DNA of 40,201 nucleotides from an uncultured Lachnospiraceae bacterium (GTDB lineage: Bacteria > Bacillota > Clostridia > Lachnospirales > Lachnospiraceae). The DNA lies in contig CANOCU010000031.1 of the NCBI GenBank assembly GCA_947564645.1, positions 1 through 40,201 on the forward strand, read 5' to 3'. The position numbers and the translations under genes are program-made. Below, piece after piece: positions 7,864-16,570 of the stretch. Numbering within the stretch: the first letter of the stretch is position 1; each line of letters opens with the position of its first letter. The notes under the pieces are model-generated. The model was given only the letters and a program-made list of their open reading frames with translations, had not been told where the DNA came from and searched no databases.

Positions 7864-8574
7864 ATGGATAAGGATGTGAATAAGGGCATGAATAAGCAAA
7901 TAGAGATGGCAATGGATGATATCACACTGATCAGGAGAGTGATCGAGAGGACAAGGCAGGACCTTTCTCGGATCTCCTTTTACTTCGTCGGTATCGGAAT
8001 CTGTAATCTGGCGGCGTGGCTGTTGGAGGAGATTGCATACATGGTCCGCAATCTGTTCGGCTATGGATATCCGGCAGCGAGGATCTTCTGGTGGTGCGGG
8101 CGCATTCTGCTTGTCACAGGGTATGCGTTCCTGTTTGCCTATTTCTATAAGAGAGTAAAAAGAACGGGAAATGAAATATGTGAGGGCATGGTGAAGATCT
8201 GGATGATCGTGCTGATCGGTACCCTGGTTCTCGGAAGGCTGTATATCAGTTTGATTCCCGGCGGCAACAATGATAAGATCAATACATTGTGGCGGTGCCG
8301 AGAACTGATCGAGGTGCTGCCGGTCCTGTTTGCATTGTTCATGACAGGGATCCTGGCGAAGAGAAAACTGATCACGGCGCTGACGGCGGTTTACAGCATT
8401 TTCTATTTCGTCCTGTTTCTGAGCATGAAGGAAGTGCCTTATGGAACCTGGGGCGGCATGGGGACGCGGATCTCTGCCAGCCGGGTAGGGATCCAGTGTC
8501 TGATGAGCGTGGGCATGATCCTGTTGGGGCTCTGTCTGCACGGGAAGAATGATCGAGGTCACCTATGGAAATAA
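7864..8574 (+). CDS. Six-helix membrane protein of unknown function
   Basis: A 236-residue protein that I do not recognise as a named family. The first ~45 residues are charged (MDKDVNKGMNKQIEMAMDD, then VIERTRQDLSR). About six hydrophobic segments follow, beginning SFYFVGIGICNLAAWLL, FWWCGRILLVTGYAFLFAYF, WMIVLIGTLVLG, LPVLFALFMTGIL, YSIFYFVLFLSM and QCLMSVGMILLGLCL. A weak AAGGGA site precedes the ATG. The reading frame remains open upstream through five repeat units. Its last 10 nt overlap the start of the regulator gene, so translation is probably coupled. By position it may be an accessory or sensor subunit of the ABC transporter; this is inference. Confidence 0.72.
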   Translation: MDKDVNKGMNKQIEMAMDDITLIRRVIERTRQDLSRISFYFVGIGICNLAAWLLEEIAYMVRNLFGYGYPAARIFWWCGRILLVTGYAFLFAYFYKRVKRTGNEICEGMVKIWMIVLIGTLVLGRLYISLIPGGNNDKINTLWRCRELIEVLPVLFALFMTGILAKRKLITALTAVYSIFYFVLFLSMKEVPYGTWGGMGTRISASRVGIQCLMSVGMILLGLCLHGKNDRGHLWK

Positions 8575-8858
8575 ATGCGATACCGGAGGCTTTCCAGACG
8601 AAGCTGCGCCTGGCGATCCTGTCTGCGCTGCTGACCGGGGAGAAGAATTTCAAAGAATTAAAGAAGATCACGGAGGCTACAGACGGGAATCTGGGTGCCC
8701 AGCTTAAGAAGTTGGAGGAGGCCGGGTACATAACCGTCAGTAAGGCGTTCGTGAACCGGAAGCCACAGACGAGCTGCGTTCTGACGGCGTTTGGCAGGAA
8801 GCAGTTTAAAGAGTATGTGGAGATGTTGGAGCGGCTGCTTGGGCAGGCGGAGGAGTAG
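8565..8858 (+). CDS. Winged-helix transcriptional regulator
   Basis: A 97-residue protein made almost wholly of one winged-helix domain: RLAILSALLTGEKNFKELKKITEATDGNLGAQLKKLEEAGYITVSKAFVNRKPQTSCVLT. This matches the small 'winged helix DNA-binding' (HTH_34-like, ArsR/MarR-related) proteins often placed next to membrane proteins. GAGGT lies just before the ATG and the gene overlaps its predecessor by 10 nt. As the last gene of the operon, it is the natural candidate to bind the palindrome at 5378-5391. No effector-binding domain is visible. Confidence 0.85.
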   Translation: MEINAIPEAFQTKLRLAILSALLTGEKNFKELKKITEATDGNLGAQLKKLEEAGYITVSKAFVNRKPQTSCVLTAFGRKQFKEYVEMLERLLGQAEE

Positions 8859-8890
8859 TCAGCGTATGATGATCTGGTAAAATGTAAAGA

Positions 8891-8922
8891 ACGATGCGGG
8901 ACAGAACACTGTCCCGCATCGT
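8891..8922. terminator. Bidirectional terminator between convergent operons
   Basis: A perfect 14-bp stem: ACGATGCGGGACAG (8891-8904), loop AACA, CTGTCCCGCATCGT (8909-8922). Short T-runs flank it on both strands. It lies between the regulator stop (8858) and the glgD stop (8951, minus). Confidence 0.85.
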
Positions 8923-8950
8923 TTGAAGAAACTGTAGACTGCAAATCTGT

Positions 8951-10096
8951 TTACACAACCTTAAACTTCTCGATATAAACAGGGAAGGTATCCGTTCCCT
9001 TCATCTCCTTGCCGGCAGAGATCGTCACGTTCTTATCCGTGATCAGATATTCCACATTAGCGCCGGCTTCCACCACGGTATCCTGCATCAGAATACAGTT
9101 CTTTACGGTAGCGCCCTTACCGATCTTAACGCCGCGGAAGATCACGCTGTTCTCCACTTCGCCTTCGATCACGCAGCCGTCAGCCATCATCACGTTCTGC
9201 ACCCTGGCGCCGTCTTTGTAGTGTGTCGGGTTATCGCCGCGGATCTTCGTATAGATAGGAGCGGAGGAGAAGAGGGCATCCAGATTATAGTCATCCAGAA
9301 GCTTCATATTCTCATCGAAGTAACTCTTCATACCGCTGATCCGTGCCACATAGTCCGTATACTTGTAAGCCTGTACGTTCAGCTTGCCAAGCTGCGGCAT
9401 GATAACGTCGCGCATGAAGAAGGAACGTCCCTGGATATACGCGTCATTCACGATATCGATCAGCAGTTCTCTGTCAACGACGAAGATGTTCATGGACAGC
9501 TTCTGTACGCCTTCTGTCTTCGGATTGATATACACTTTCTTAAGCCGGCCGTCTTCCACGTCAAAGGTATAGTAGAAGATCCGGTCATTGGTCGGATAGT
9601 TCAGCAGCTCATCGGGGATCTCCTGCTCGTTGTAGGCGATCGTCATATCCGCGCCGCTGTCGATATGAGCCTGCAGCATAGCGCTGAAATCAAAATTGAC
9701 TACCACGTTGGTATCCGACATGATCACGTATTTCTCTTTCTGGTCTTTCAGGAAGTCCAGAAGACTTGCAAGTGCGCTGGCACGTCCCACATAAGGGCCG
9801 CCCACTTCCTTCTCCGCAAAAGGAGGGAAGATGCGCAGACCGCCGTTCTTGCGGATCAGATCCCACTCGCGTCCGGAACCTAAGTGATCCATCAGGGAGT
9901 GATAGTTCTTATTCACGACAACAGAGATATTGTCGATGCCGGAATGAGTCATACTCGACAAGATAAAGTCGATGATACGGTAACGGCTGGCAAAAGGAAT
10001 GGAAGCCATCAAACGCACGCTGACCAGTTCCGGGACCAGAGCATCATAACTGTTTGGGAAAATAATACCGACTACACTTGTGTTTGATTTTACCAT
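8951..10096 (-). CDS. glgD: Glucose-1-phosphate adenylyltransferase subunit GlgD
   Basis: A 381-residue partner of GlgC in ADP-glucose synthesis for glycogen. The N-terminal nucleotidyltransferase domain is recognisable ([50 protein letters not shown]). The C-terminal left-handed beta-helix has hexapeptide repeats ([29 protein letters not shown]). The GGGQGSRL motif that opens GlgC is replaced by [10 protein letters not shown], and the catalytic Asp region is altered, as usual for GlgD, which is regulatory or weakly active. Its start overlaps the glgC end by 7 nt, so the two are translationally coupled. Confidence 0.95.
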   Translation of the reverse strand: MVKSNTSVVGIIFPNSYDALVPELVSVRLMASIPFASRYRIIDFILSSMTHSGIDNISVVVNKNYHSLMDHLGSGREWDLIRKNGGLRIFPPFAEKEVGGPYVGRASALASLLDFLKDQKEKYVIMSDTNVVVNFDFSAMLQAHIDSGADMTIAYNEQEIPDELLNYPTNDRIFYYTFDVEDGRLKKVYINPKTEGVQKLSMNIFVVDRELLIDIVNDAYIQGRSFFMRDVIMPQLGKLNVQAYKYTDYVARISGMKSYFDENMKLLDDYNLDALFSSAPIYTKIRGDNPTHYKDGARVQNVMMADGCVIEGEVENSVIFRGVKIGKGATVKNCILMQDTVVEAGANVEYLITDKNVTISAGKEMKGTDTFPVYIEKFKVV

Positions 10097-11298
10097 TGCT
10101 CTTCACCACCTTCTACATTATTTCTGACCATGGCATTGGGGCCTACCACGGCATTCTCGCCGATGGTAACGCCGGAGCCGACAGTAGCCACGCCGTTCTC
10201 ATCGCCGGAAGGCATCGCACCCACCACGGCATTCTCACAGATTGTCACATTCTCCGCTACGATACAGTGCTTCACAACGGCGCCTGCCTTGACGGTGGTG
10301 CCGCCCATCAGAACCGCATCTTCCACAACGGCGCCTGCTTCCACTTTCACGCCGCCAAAGAGAATGGAATGTTTCACACTGCCCTTGATCCGGCAGCCGT
10401 CCGTGATCATGGAATTCTCCACGACTGCGCCGGGGTTGATCTTATGTCCGGTCATGCCGGCGTTACGGCTGTAGATCTTCCAGTTCTCATCGAAAAGGTT
10501 GATGCCGCTGTGCTCGGGATCCAGCACTTCCATATTGGCTTCCCATAAGGAAGCGATGGTTCCCACATCCTTCCAGTAGCCGTTGAAATGGTAAGCATAC
10601 ATCTGGCGATGGTCGCGCAGAAGGTTGGGGATGATGTTATTGCCGAAATCGTTCTCGGAATTCGGGTCAGCCTCGTCCTCCTCCAGGTACTGTTTCAGGA
10701 TATCCCAGTTGAAGATATAGATACCCATGGAAGCCAGATTGGACTTCGGGTTCTTCGGTTTCTCCTGGAACTCCGTGATCTTGTCGTTCTCATCGGCTAC
10801 CATCAGGCCGAAGCGGGGAGCCTCCTCCCAGGGCACTTCCATGACCGCCACGCTGAACTCCGCATTCTTCTCCTTGTGGAACTTCAGAAAGTCGCTGTAG
10901 TCCTGCTTGCAGATCTGATCACCGGAAAGAATGATGACATATTTCGGGTCGTAACGTTCGATAAAGGATATATTCTGATAGATCGCGTTGGCTGTGCCTT
11001 TGTACCAGTCTGAGCCGTGTGCCTTCTGATAGGGCGGCAGCACATGCACGCCTCCGTAAAGACGGTCCAGATCCCAGGGCTGACCGTTGCCTATGTACTC
11101 ATTTAATTCCAGCGGCTGATACTGGGTCAGGATTCCCACGGTATCGATGCCTGAATTGACGCAGTTAGAAAGCGGGAAGTCGATGATACGATATTTACCG
11201 CCAAAAGGAACTGCCGGTTTTGCAAGCTTCTCGGTCAGCGCATACAGACGAGATCCCTGTCCGCCGGCCAGAAGCATTGCAATCATTTCTTTTGCCAT
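10090..11298 (-). CDS. glgC: Glucose-1-phosphate adenylyltransferase GlgC
   Basis: A 402-residue enzyme forming ADP-glucose from glucose-1-phosphate and ATP, the committed step of bacterial glycogen synthesis. [33 protein letters not shown] at the N-terminus holds the catalytic and substrate motifs. GDQI near residue 130, [18 protein letters not shown], and the C-terminal beta-helix repeats complete the pattern. The ATG at 11298 is preceded by AAAGGAGG; the open frame extends 17 codons further upstream without a site. No other glycogen gene is in the window. Confidence 0.97.
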   Translation of the reverse strand: MAKEMIAMLLAGGQGSRLYALTEKLAKPAVPFGGKYRIIDFPLSNCVNSGIDTVGILTQYQPLELNEYIGNGQPWDLDRLYGGVHVLPPYQKAHGSDWYKGTANAIYQNISFIERYDPKYVIILSGDQICKQDYSDFLKFHKEKNAEFSVAVMEVPWEEAPRFGLMVADENDKITEFQEKPKNPKSNLASMGIYIFNWDILKQYLEEDEADPNSENDFGNNIIPNLLRDHRQMYAYHFNGYWKDVGTIASLWEANMEVLDPEHSGINLFDENWKIYSRNAGMTGHKINPGAVVENSMITDGCRIKGSVKHSILFGGVKVEAGAVVEDAVLMGGTTVKAGAVVKHCIVAENVTICENAVVGAMPSGDENGVATVGSGVTIGENAVVGPNAMVRNNVEGGEEQW

Positions 11299-11331
11299 AT
11301 TACTATTCCTCCTTTTAAACTTTATAGAATG

Positions 11332-11360
11332 ATTATATAACAAAATCATGGAAAATAATA
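11332..11360 (-). promoter_or_regulatory. Possible glgC promoter
   Basis: On the minus strand TATAAT occupies 11337-11332, about 34 nt before the glgC start. The -35 at 17 nt reads TATTAT, a poor match, so activation or a different start is possible. Confidence 0.35.
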
Positions 11361-11370
11361 GAAAAATCCG

Positions 11371-11414
11371 AAAAAAGTCGAAGAAAATTATAATTTTTTC
11401 CTATTGACTTTTTG
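11371..11414. repeat. AT-rich nested inverted repeat in the glgC/hypB divergent region
   Basis: AAAAAGTC (11372-11379) is inverted as GACTTTTT (11406-11413). Between the arms lies the perfect 14-bp palindrome AAAATTATAATTTT (11384-11397), followed by a T-run. It could be a regulatory site for either divergent gene or a cruciform. No RNA gene or riboswitch was recognised in 11299-11464. Confidence 0.6.
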
Positions 11415-11464
11415 AAAATCCTGTGAATGGATGCGGGTATGGTAAATTAATGCCGGATTGTCTG

Positions 11465-11493
11465 TTGCCTTTAAAACTTATCAATGATAAAAT
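11465..11493 (+). promoter_or_regulatory. Probable promoter of the hypB operon
   Basis: TTGCCT (11465-11470), 17-nt spacer, TAAAAT (11488-11493), 35 nt before the hypB start. Confidence 0.6.
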
Positions 11494-11527
11494 AGAGTCA
11501 TAATTGAAAGAAAAAGGGAGTACCTAC

Positions 11528-12196
11528 ATGAAAGAAGTCAGAATATTGGAGATCAAACAGAGCGTCTTTGCGGATAACGACAGACAGGCCGAACTGCTGC
11601 GGCAGGAACTGAAGGAGAAGAAGCTCTTCCTGTTAAACCTCATGTCCTCGCCGGGATCCGGCAAGACCACCACGCTGATGCGGACCATAGAGGCGCTGAA
11701 AGACACGTTACGGATCGGCGTTATGGAGGCGGATATCGATTCCGATGTGGATGCCCGGACGATCTCTGCGTCTGGGGTGCGCGTCATTCAGCTGCATACC
11801 GGCGGGATGTGTCATCTGGACGCGGGGATGACCAGACAGGGACTGGAAGGACTGGATCCGGCTGAGCTTGACCTGGTGATCCTGGAGAATGTGGGGAATC
11901 TGGTATGCCCGGCGGAGTTTGACACGGGGGCGGTGAAGAATGCCATGATCCTGTCGGTGCCGGAGGGGCATGACAAGCCACTCAAGTACCCGTTGATGTT
12001 CTCTGTCTGCGATGTGGTGCTGGTGAATAAGATCGACGTGCTGCCCTATTTTGACTTCGATCTGGAGAAGTGCCGGGAATATGTGCACAGGCGCAATCCG
12101 CAGGCCAGGGTCATCCCGGTCTGCGCCAAGACAGGGGAAGGGATACAGGAATGGGCAAACTGGCTGTCGGAGCAGGTGAGAGACTGGAACATGTGA
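11528..12196 (+). CDS. hypB: HypB-type nickel-insertion GTPase
   Basis: A 222-residue cytoplasmic GTPase that, with HypA, loads nickel into [NiFe]-hydrogenase (in some bacteria also urease). Start at ATG 11528, 7 nt after GGGAG. The P-loop is LMSSPGSGKTTTLM (about residues 32-45). EADIDSDVDA, the metal-site GGMCHLD, ENVGNLVCPAEFD, and the NKID specificity motif (VNKIDVLPYF) are all present. The His-rich stretch and the N-terminal Cys motif found in some HypB proteins are absent, so it is the short form. No hydrogenase subunit or hypC-hypF lies in the window; the nearest partners are the flavoprotein and hypA. Confidence 0.95.
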   Translation: MKEVRILEIKQSVFADNDRQAELLRQELKEKKLFLLNLMSSPGSGKTTTLMRTIEALKDTLRIGVMEADIDSDVDARTISASGVRVIQLHTGGMCHLDAGMTRQGLEGLDPAELDLVILENVGNLVCPAEFDTGAVKNAMILSVPEGHDKPLKYPLMFSVCDVVLVNKIDVLPYFDFDLEKCREYVHRRNPQARVIPVCAKTGEGIQEWANWLSEQVRDWNM

Positions 12197-12253
12197 AAAT
12201 CCGGGAAGGCGGCCGGGATAGAGAGATAATACAGAAAGGACAGGAGAGGGGTT

Positions 12254-15046
12254 ATGGAGAGAAAACTGGACAAGGAGAAATATCCGGAATACGTTTATCC
12301 GGTACATAAGCCGGATCACAGCGGGCCGGAGCGGGAGAGTATCGTTAAGCTGGGCAAGATGATCACGGACAGGATTCCCCAGAAGCTGGGGATTAAGAAG
12401 ATCACACGGGACGATCCGGAATATTGGGGGCTGGCCGGCGTGGTGACCGACGAGGAAGCGCAGATCGCGCTGAAAATGGGCGTGCGTAAGCCGAAGACTC
12501 TGCCGGAAATGGTGAAGCTTACGGGGATTCCGGCCAGGGAACTGGAACCGAAGCTGCAGGAGATGTCGGTCAAGGGCATTCTGGAATACAACTGGGAGAA
12601 CCCGCAGCGGGAGAAACAGTACGTGCTACCCATGTTTGTGCCCGGATCGGGAGAATTTTTCAATATGAACAATCAGGTGATCGAAGAGCATCCGGAGGTG
12701 ACGCTGTTCTTCGAACATATGTCGAGACTGCCGTTAGAGCATGTGACGCCTTTCGTGGGGGAGGGCGGCAACGGGATCGGTATGCATGTCATTCCGGTGG
12801 AGAAGGCCATCGAGATGGAGAGCGAATCGATTAATCTGGAGCATATCTCTTACTGGCTTTCGAAGTACGAGGGCAAGTATGCGGCAAGCCCCTGTTCCTG
12901 CCGGCGTTCCAGGTTGAAGCACGACGAGGGATGCGCGGACGATCCGGAGGGCTGGTGCGTGGCAGTGGGCGATATGGCGGACTATGTGGTGGAGACCCAG
13001 AAGGACGGCCGTTATATCACGAAGGAAGAGGCGCTGGAGATTTTCCGGCAGGCGGAGGAGAACGGCTTCGTTCATCAGATCACGAACATCGACGGCGCCA
13101 ATAAGATCTTCGCCATCTGTAACTGTAACGTGAATGTGTGTTATGCGCTGCGCACCTCACAGCTTTTCAACACACCCAATATGTCCCGCTCAGCCTATAT
13201 TGCGAAGGTGGATAAGGACAAATGCGTGGCCTGCGGCAAATGTGTAGAGTCCTGTCCGGCGGGTGCGGTGAAGCTGGGACAGAAATTGTGCCGGAAGGAC
13301 GGCAGTGAGGTCACTTACCCGAAGATGCCGCTTCCTCAGGAGCAGAAGTGGGGAGAGCATATGTGGACTCATAATTACCGGGATGTGAACAGAATCAACT
13401 GTTACGATACCGGTACGGCTCCCTGTAAAACGGCCTGTCCGGCCCATATCGCGGTGCAAGGTTATCTGAAACTGGCGAAGGAAGGGCGCTATGGGGAGGC
13501 GCTGGCACTGATCAAGAAAGACAATCCGCTGCCGGCCGTCTGCGGACGTATCTGCAACAGACGTTGTGAGGACGCCTGCACCCGCGGCACGCTGGATGAG
13601 GCGGTGGACATCGATGCGGTGAAGCGCTTCGTGGCGGAGCGGGATCTGCATGCTAAGACGCGCTATATCCCGAAGAAGGTGGTGCCGTCCTTAAAGGGCG
13701 GTTTCGAGGAGAAGATCGCCATTGTAGGCGCCGGCCCGGCTGGGCTTTCCTGCGCGTATTTTCTGGCAGAGAAGGGCTACCGGCCCATCATTTTTGAGAA
13801 AAACGAGAAGCCCGGCGGTATGCTGACCTACGGTGTCCCGTCTTATAAGCTGGAGAAAGATCTGATCGAGGCGGAGATCGAGGTCATAAAGGCCATGGGC
13901 GTGGAGATCAGATGCGGCGTGGAAGTGGGGAAGGACGTTACCATCGATCAGCTGCGGGCGCAGGGCTATAAGGGATTCTATCTTGCCATCGGCTGTCAGG
14001 GCGGCAGGAAGCCCGGTGTGCCGGGTGAGGATGCGGCCGGAGTCTATACGGCAGTGGAATTCTTAAGAGAAGCCGGCCGGAAGGAAGGCTTCGATCTGGG
14101 CGGCGATGTGGTCGTTGTGGGCGGCGGCAATGTGGCCATCGACGCGGCCAGGGTAAGCACCCGCTGCGGGGAAGGCAGGGTATCCATGTTCTGTCTGGAG
14201 AACCGGGACGAGATGCCGGCCAGCAGGGAGGAGATTCTGGAGGCGATAGAAGAGCATGTGGACATCCATAACGGCTGGGGACCGAAGGAGATCCTGCAGG
14301 AGAACGGCAGGGTGGCCGGTGTGGTATTTCAGAAATGCACCCGCGTCTTTGATGACAACCACAGATTTGCGCCGGTCTATGATGAGGAAGAGACGATGAC
14401 GGTTGCCTGCTCGGCAGTGATCTTCAGTGTGGGTCAGGGAATCGTATGGGGCGACCTGTTACAGGGCACGAAGGTGGCGCTTCGGCCAAACGGCGGCGCG
14501 ATTGCGGACAGCCTGACGTATCAGACGGCGGAGCCGGATATCTTCGTGGGCGGCGATGTGTATACAGGGCCGAAGTTCGCCATTGACGCCATTGCGGCAG
14601 GCAGAGAGGGAGCCGTTTCCCTGCATCGTTTCGTGCATGAGCACTGTACGCTGACGATCGGCAGGAACAGGAGAGATTTCATCGAACTGGATAAGGAGAA
14701 TCTCTTTATCGCCAGCTATGACAATACGGACAGACAGCGGCCGGAGAAGGCGCAGGAAGCGCAGGCGCGTTCCTTCCGCGATCTTTCCCACACGCTGACG
14801 GAGGAACAGGTGAAGGCGGAGACGTCCCGCTGTCTGGGCTGCGGCGCATCGGTGGTGGATCCCAATAAGTGTATCGGCTGCGGGATCTGCACGACGAAAT
14901 GCGTCTTCGACGCCATCAGCCTGCATCGTGAACTGCCGGGCTGCTCGGAGATGGTCAGGTCGGAAGATAAGCTGAAATATGTGCTGCCCAATATGGTCAA
15001 GCAGTCTTTGAAGATCAAGTTTAAGAGGAGCCAGAATGCCGATTGA
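12254..15046 (+). CDS. Multi-cluster Fe-S flavoprotein, GltD-like FAD/NAD(P) oxidoreductase
   Basis: 930 residues, a mosaic of five parts. Residues 1-200: all-alpha region resembling a winged helix (LPEMVKLTGIPARELEPKLQEMSVKGILEYN). About 210-300: Cys-rich PCSCRRSRLKHDEGC and ICNCNVNVC. About 320-340: ferredoxin motif CVACGKCVESCPAGAV. About 390-840: glutamate synthase small-subunit fold, with the N-terminal cluster (CKTACPAH, CGRICNRRCEDAC), FAD-binding VGAGPAGLSC near 493, NAD(P)-binding VVVGGGNVAIDAARVS near 620 and GGDVYTGPKFAIDAIAAG. About 860-890: CLGCGASVVDPNKCIGCGICTTKC. Expected to pass electrons between NAD(P)H and ferredoxin-like partners through FAD. Start ATG 12254 follows AGGAGAGGGG. 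It sits between hypB and hypA, which is unusual. The physiological substrate is unknown. Confidence 0.88.
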   Translation: MERKLDKEKYPEYVYPVHKPDHSGPERESIVKLGKMITDRIPQKLGIKKITRDDPEYWGLAGVVTDEEAQIALKMGVRKPKTLPEMVKLTGIPARELEPKLQEMSVKGILEYNWENPQREKQYVLPMFVPGSGEFFNMNNQVIEEHPEVTLFFEHMSRLPLEHVTPFVGEGGNGIGMHVIPVEKAIEMESESINLEHISYWLSKYEGKYAASPCSCRRSRLKHDEGCADDPEGWCVAVGDMADYVVETQKDGRYITKEEALEIFRQAEENGFVHQITNIDGANKIFAICNCNVNVCYALRTSQLFNTPNMSRSAYIAKVDKDKCVACGKCVESCPAGAVKLGQKLCRKDGSEVTYPKMPLPQEQKWGEHMWTHNYRDVNRINCYDTGTAPCKTACPAHIAVQGYLKLAKEGRYGEALALIKKDNPLPAVCGRICNRRCEDACTRGTLDEAVDIDAVKRFVAERDLHAKTRYIPKKVVPSLKGGFEEKIAIVGAGPAGLSCAYFLAEKGYRPIIFEKNEKPGGMLTYGVPSYKLEKDLIEAEIEVIKAMGVEIRCGVEVGKDVTIDQLRAQGYKGFYLAIGCQGGRKPGVPGEDAAGVYTAVEFLREAGRKEGFDLGGDVVVVGGGNVAIDAARVSTRCGEGRVSMFCLENRDEMPASREEILEAIEEHVDIHNGWGPKEILQENGRVAGVVFQKCTRVFDDNHRFAPVYDEEETMTVACSAVIFSVGQGIVWGDLLQGTKVALRPNGGAIADSLTYQTAEPDIFVGGDVYTGPKFAIDAIAAGREGAVSLHRFVHEHCTLTIGRNRRDFIELDKENLFIASYDNTDRQRPEKAQEAQARSFRDLSHTLTEEQVKAETSRCLGCGASVVDPNKCIGCGICTTKCVFDAISLHRELPGCSEMVRSEDKLKYVLPNMVKQSLKIKFKRSQNAD

Positions 15047-15146
15047 CACTACAGTCTGCAGGCAGTGTGGTCTGACCGGGAGGAGAGAGCAGTATTTCGT
15101 ACCGGAGATTTGCAGAAGGAATTGAAAGGACAGGCAGGGTAACGGG

Positions 15147-15491
15147 ATGCATGAATTAGGCGTGGTGTTCCATATTATGGACAGTCTGGAGAAGGTGGCG
15201 GCAGAGAATGAGGTGGAGGGCATTTCCAGGGTGGTGCTGGAGCTGGGTGAGGTCTCAACGGTGATCGAGTCTTATCTGCACAACTGCTGGCAGTGGGCGG
15301 CGAAGAAGAGAGAACTGTTTGCGGAAGCGGAACTGGTGGTGGAGACGATCCCGGCGCTCACCTATTGTGAAGGCTGCGGCCGGACCTATGCCACCGTGGA
15401 ACACGGGAAGATATGCCCCTGCTGTCACAGCCCGGATACGTGGCTTCTGCAGGGGAATGAGTTTAACATCAAGGAGATAGAAGTATATTGA
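15147..15491 (+). CDS. hypA: HypA/HybF-type nickel metallochaperone
   Basis: A 114-residue nickel carrier that docks with HypB. It begins MHELG, which keeps the N-terminal Met-His-Glu used as nickel ligands. The structural zinc site is CEGCGRTYATVEHGKICPCC (residues about 73-92), two CxxC pairs as expected. The gene begins 100 nt after the flavoprotein stop with no terminator. The MHELGVVFHIMDSLEKVAAENEV N-terminus is slightly divergent from classical HypA, but all metal residues are present. Its presence beside the redox protein suggests nickel delivery to an enzyme encoded elsewhere. Confidence 0.93.
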   Translation: MHELGVVFHIMDSLEKVAAENEVEGISRVVLELGEVSTVIESYLHNCWQWAAKKRELFAEAELVVETIPALTYCEGCGRTYATVEHGKICPCCHSPDTWLLQGNEFNIKEIEVY

Positions 15492-15519
15492 GAAATGGGA
15501 GAGGGGAGAGTGTGTGATT

Positions 15520-16554
15520 ATGTTTCATTTAAGCGGTGGTATGACAGGTTGGCAGATTTTGGGATGGGTGATGGTCTTTGCCGGGCTGGTCATTATGAAT
15601 GAGATCGCGCGGCGTTCCAAGGCGGGCGGCGCAGTCTGTTTCTTTGTGATTCCGGCGGTGCTGACGGTGTATTTTATTTCCATTTATGTGGGTGCGGCGA
15701 AAGGCGCAGAGTGGGCGCTGAACAACCAGACTTATGTGCATATGAACAGCTGGTTCCACTATGCCAAGCTCTATGCGGCGCTGGCCGGTTGTATCGGTTT
15801 TATGATCATCAAATATCATTGGGGCGGCCTGGGGAAATCTCATGCGTTTAAAGTATTTCCTTTTGTGATCGTGGCCATCAATATTCTGATCGCCGTTGTA
15901 TCGGATTTCGAGTCGGCTGTCCGTGCAGGCTCTGTCATGGGCGGCTGGTGGAAATCTTCCGAGGGCGTATGGCTTTACGGCGGCTGGTGGAATATCTTAA
16001 ACGGTATAGCGGGCCTGATCAATATTTTCTGTATGACCGGCTGGTGGGGGATCTATTCTTCCAGAGATAAGAAGGATATGCTCTGGCCAGATATGACATG
16101 GTATTATATTCTGGCTTACGATATCTGGAATTTCCAGTACACATATCTGAATCTGCCGACTCATGCATGGTACTGCGGCTTCGCGCTGCTGCTGGCGCCG
16201 ACGGTGGCCAATGCGCTCTGGAATAAGGGTGGCTGGATCCAGAACCGGGCCAACACGCTGGCGCTCTGGTGTATGTTCGCCCAGGTATTCCCGCTGTTCC
16301 AGGATGGCAGCCGCTTTACGACGGTGTCCTCGGTATACGGCGAGGCGGGGGCGGCGGCCGCTTTCGGGGAAGCGATGCCGACCATGGCCAATCCTGCGGC
16401 CCAGGGGATCATCTCCGTGCTTTCGATCGTAGTTAATGTGGCGGTCTTCGCGGTCATCCTTATGCGGGCGAAGCAGCAGAAGCGCAATCCGTATACGCAT
16501 GAGATCTTTAAGGATCAGAAGGATTTCAAGATGGCGATGGCAAGGGCGGAATAA
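15520..16554 (+). CDS. Trp-rich polytopic membrane protein (DUF5692-like, tentative)
   Basis: 344 residues if started at ATG 15520; an in-frame GTG at 15514 is equally placed relative to GGGGAGAG at 15503-15510. It has roughly eight to nine hydrophobic segments and 19 Trp, many paired or in GGWW and GWW contexts (MGGWWKSSEGVWLYGGWWN, TGWWGIYSS). Conserved-looking polar residues lie in membrane-adjacent stretches (HMNSWFHYAKLY, WPDMTWYYILAYDIWNFQYTY, LPTHAWYC). I associate this pattern with DUF5692-type proteins of Clostridia, from memory only. It is the last gene of the hypB operon (28 nt after hypA). A role as membrane partner of the flavoprotein is inference. Confidence 0.7.
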   Translation: MFHLSGGMTGWQILGWVMVFAGLVIMNEIARRSKAGGAVCFFVIPAVLTVYFISIYVGAAKGAEWALNNQTYVHMNSWFHYAKLYAALAGCIGFMIIKYHWGGLGKSHAFKVFPFVIVAINILIAVVSDFESAVRAGSVMGGWWKSSEGVWLYGGWWNILNGIAGLINIFCMTGWWGIYSSRDKKDMLWPDMTWYYILAYDIWNFQYTYLNLPTHAWYCGFALLLAPTVANALWNKGGWIQNRANTLALWCMFAQVFPLFQDGSRFTTVSSVYGEAGAAAAFGEAMPTMANPAAQGIISVLSIVVNVAVFAVILMRAKQQKRNPYTHEIFKDQKDFKMAMARAE

Positions 16555-16570
16555 TAACGGTAATGAGATA

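Noticed and set aside
8372-8944. 190-codon minus-strand open frame
   Set aside because: It runs across the strong terminator at 8891-8922 and opposite the regulator gene, with no motif.
11414-11527. NiCo riboswitch before hypB
   Set aside because: No four-way junction with the conserved G-rich loops could be drawn; the leader after the promoter is only about 30 nt.
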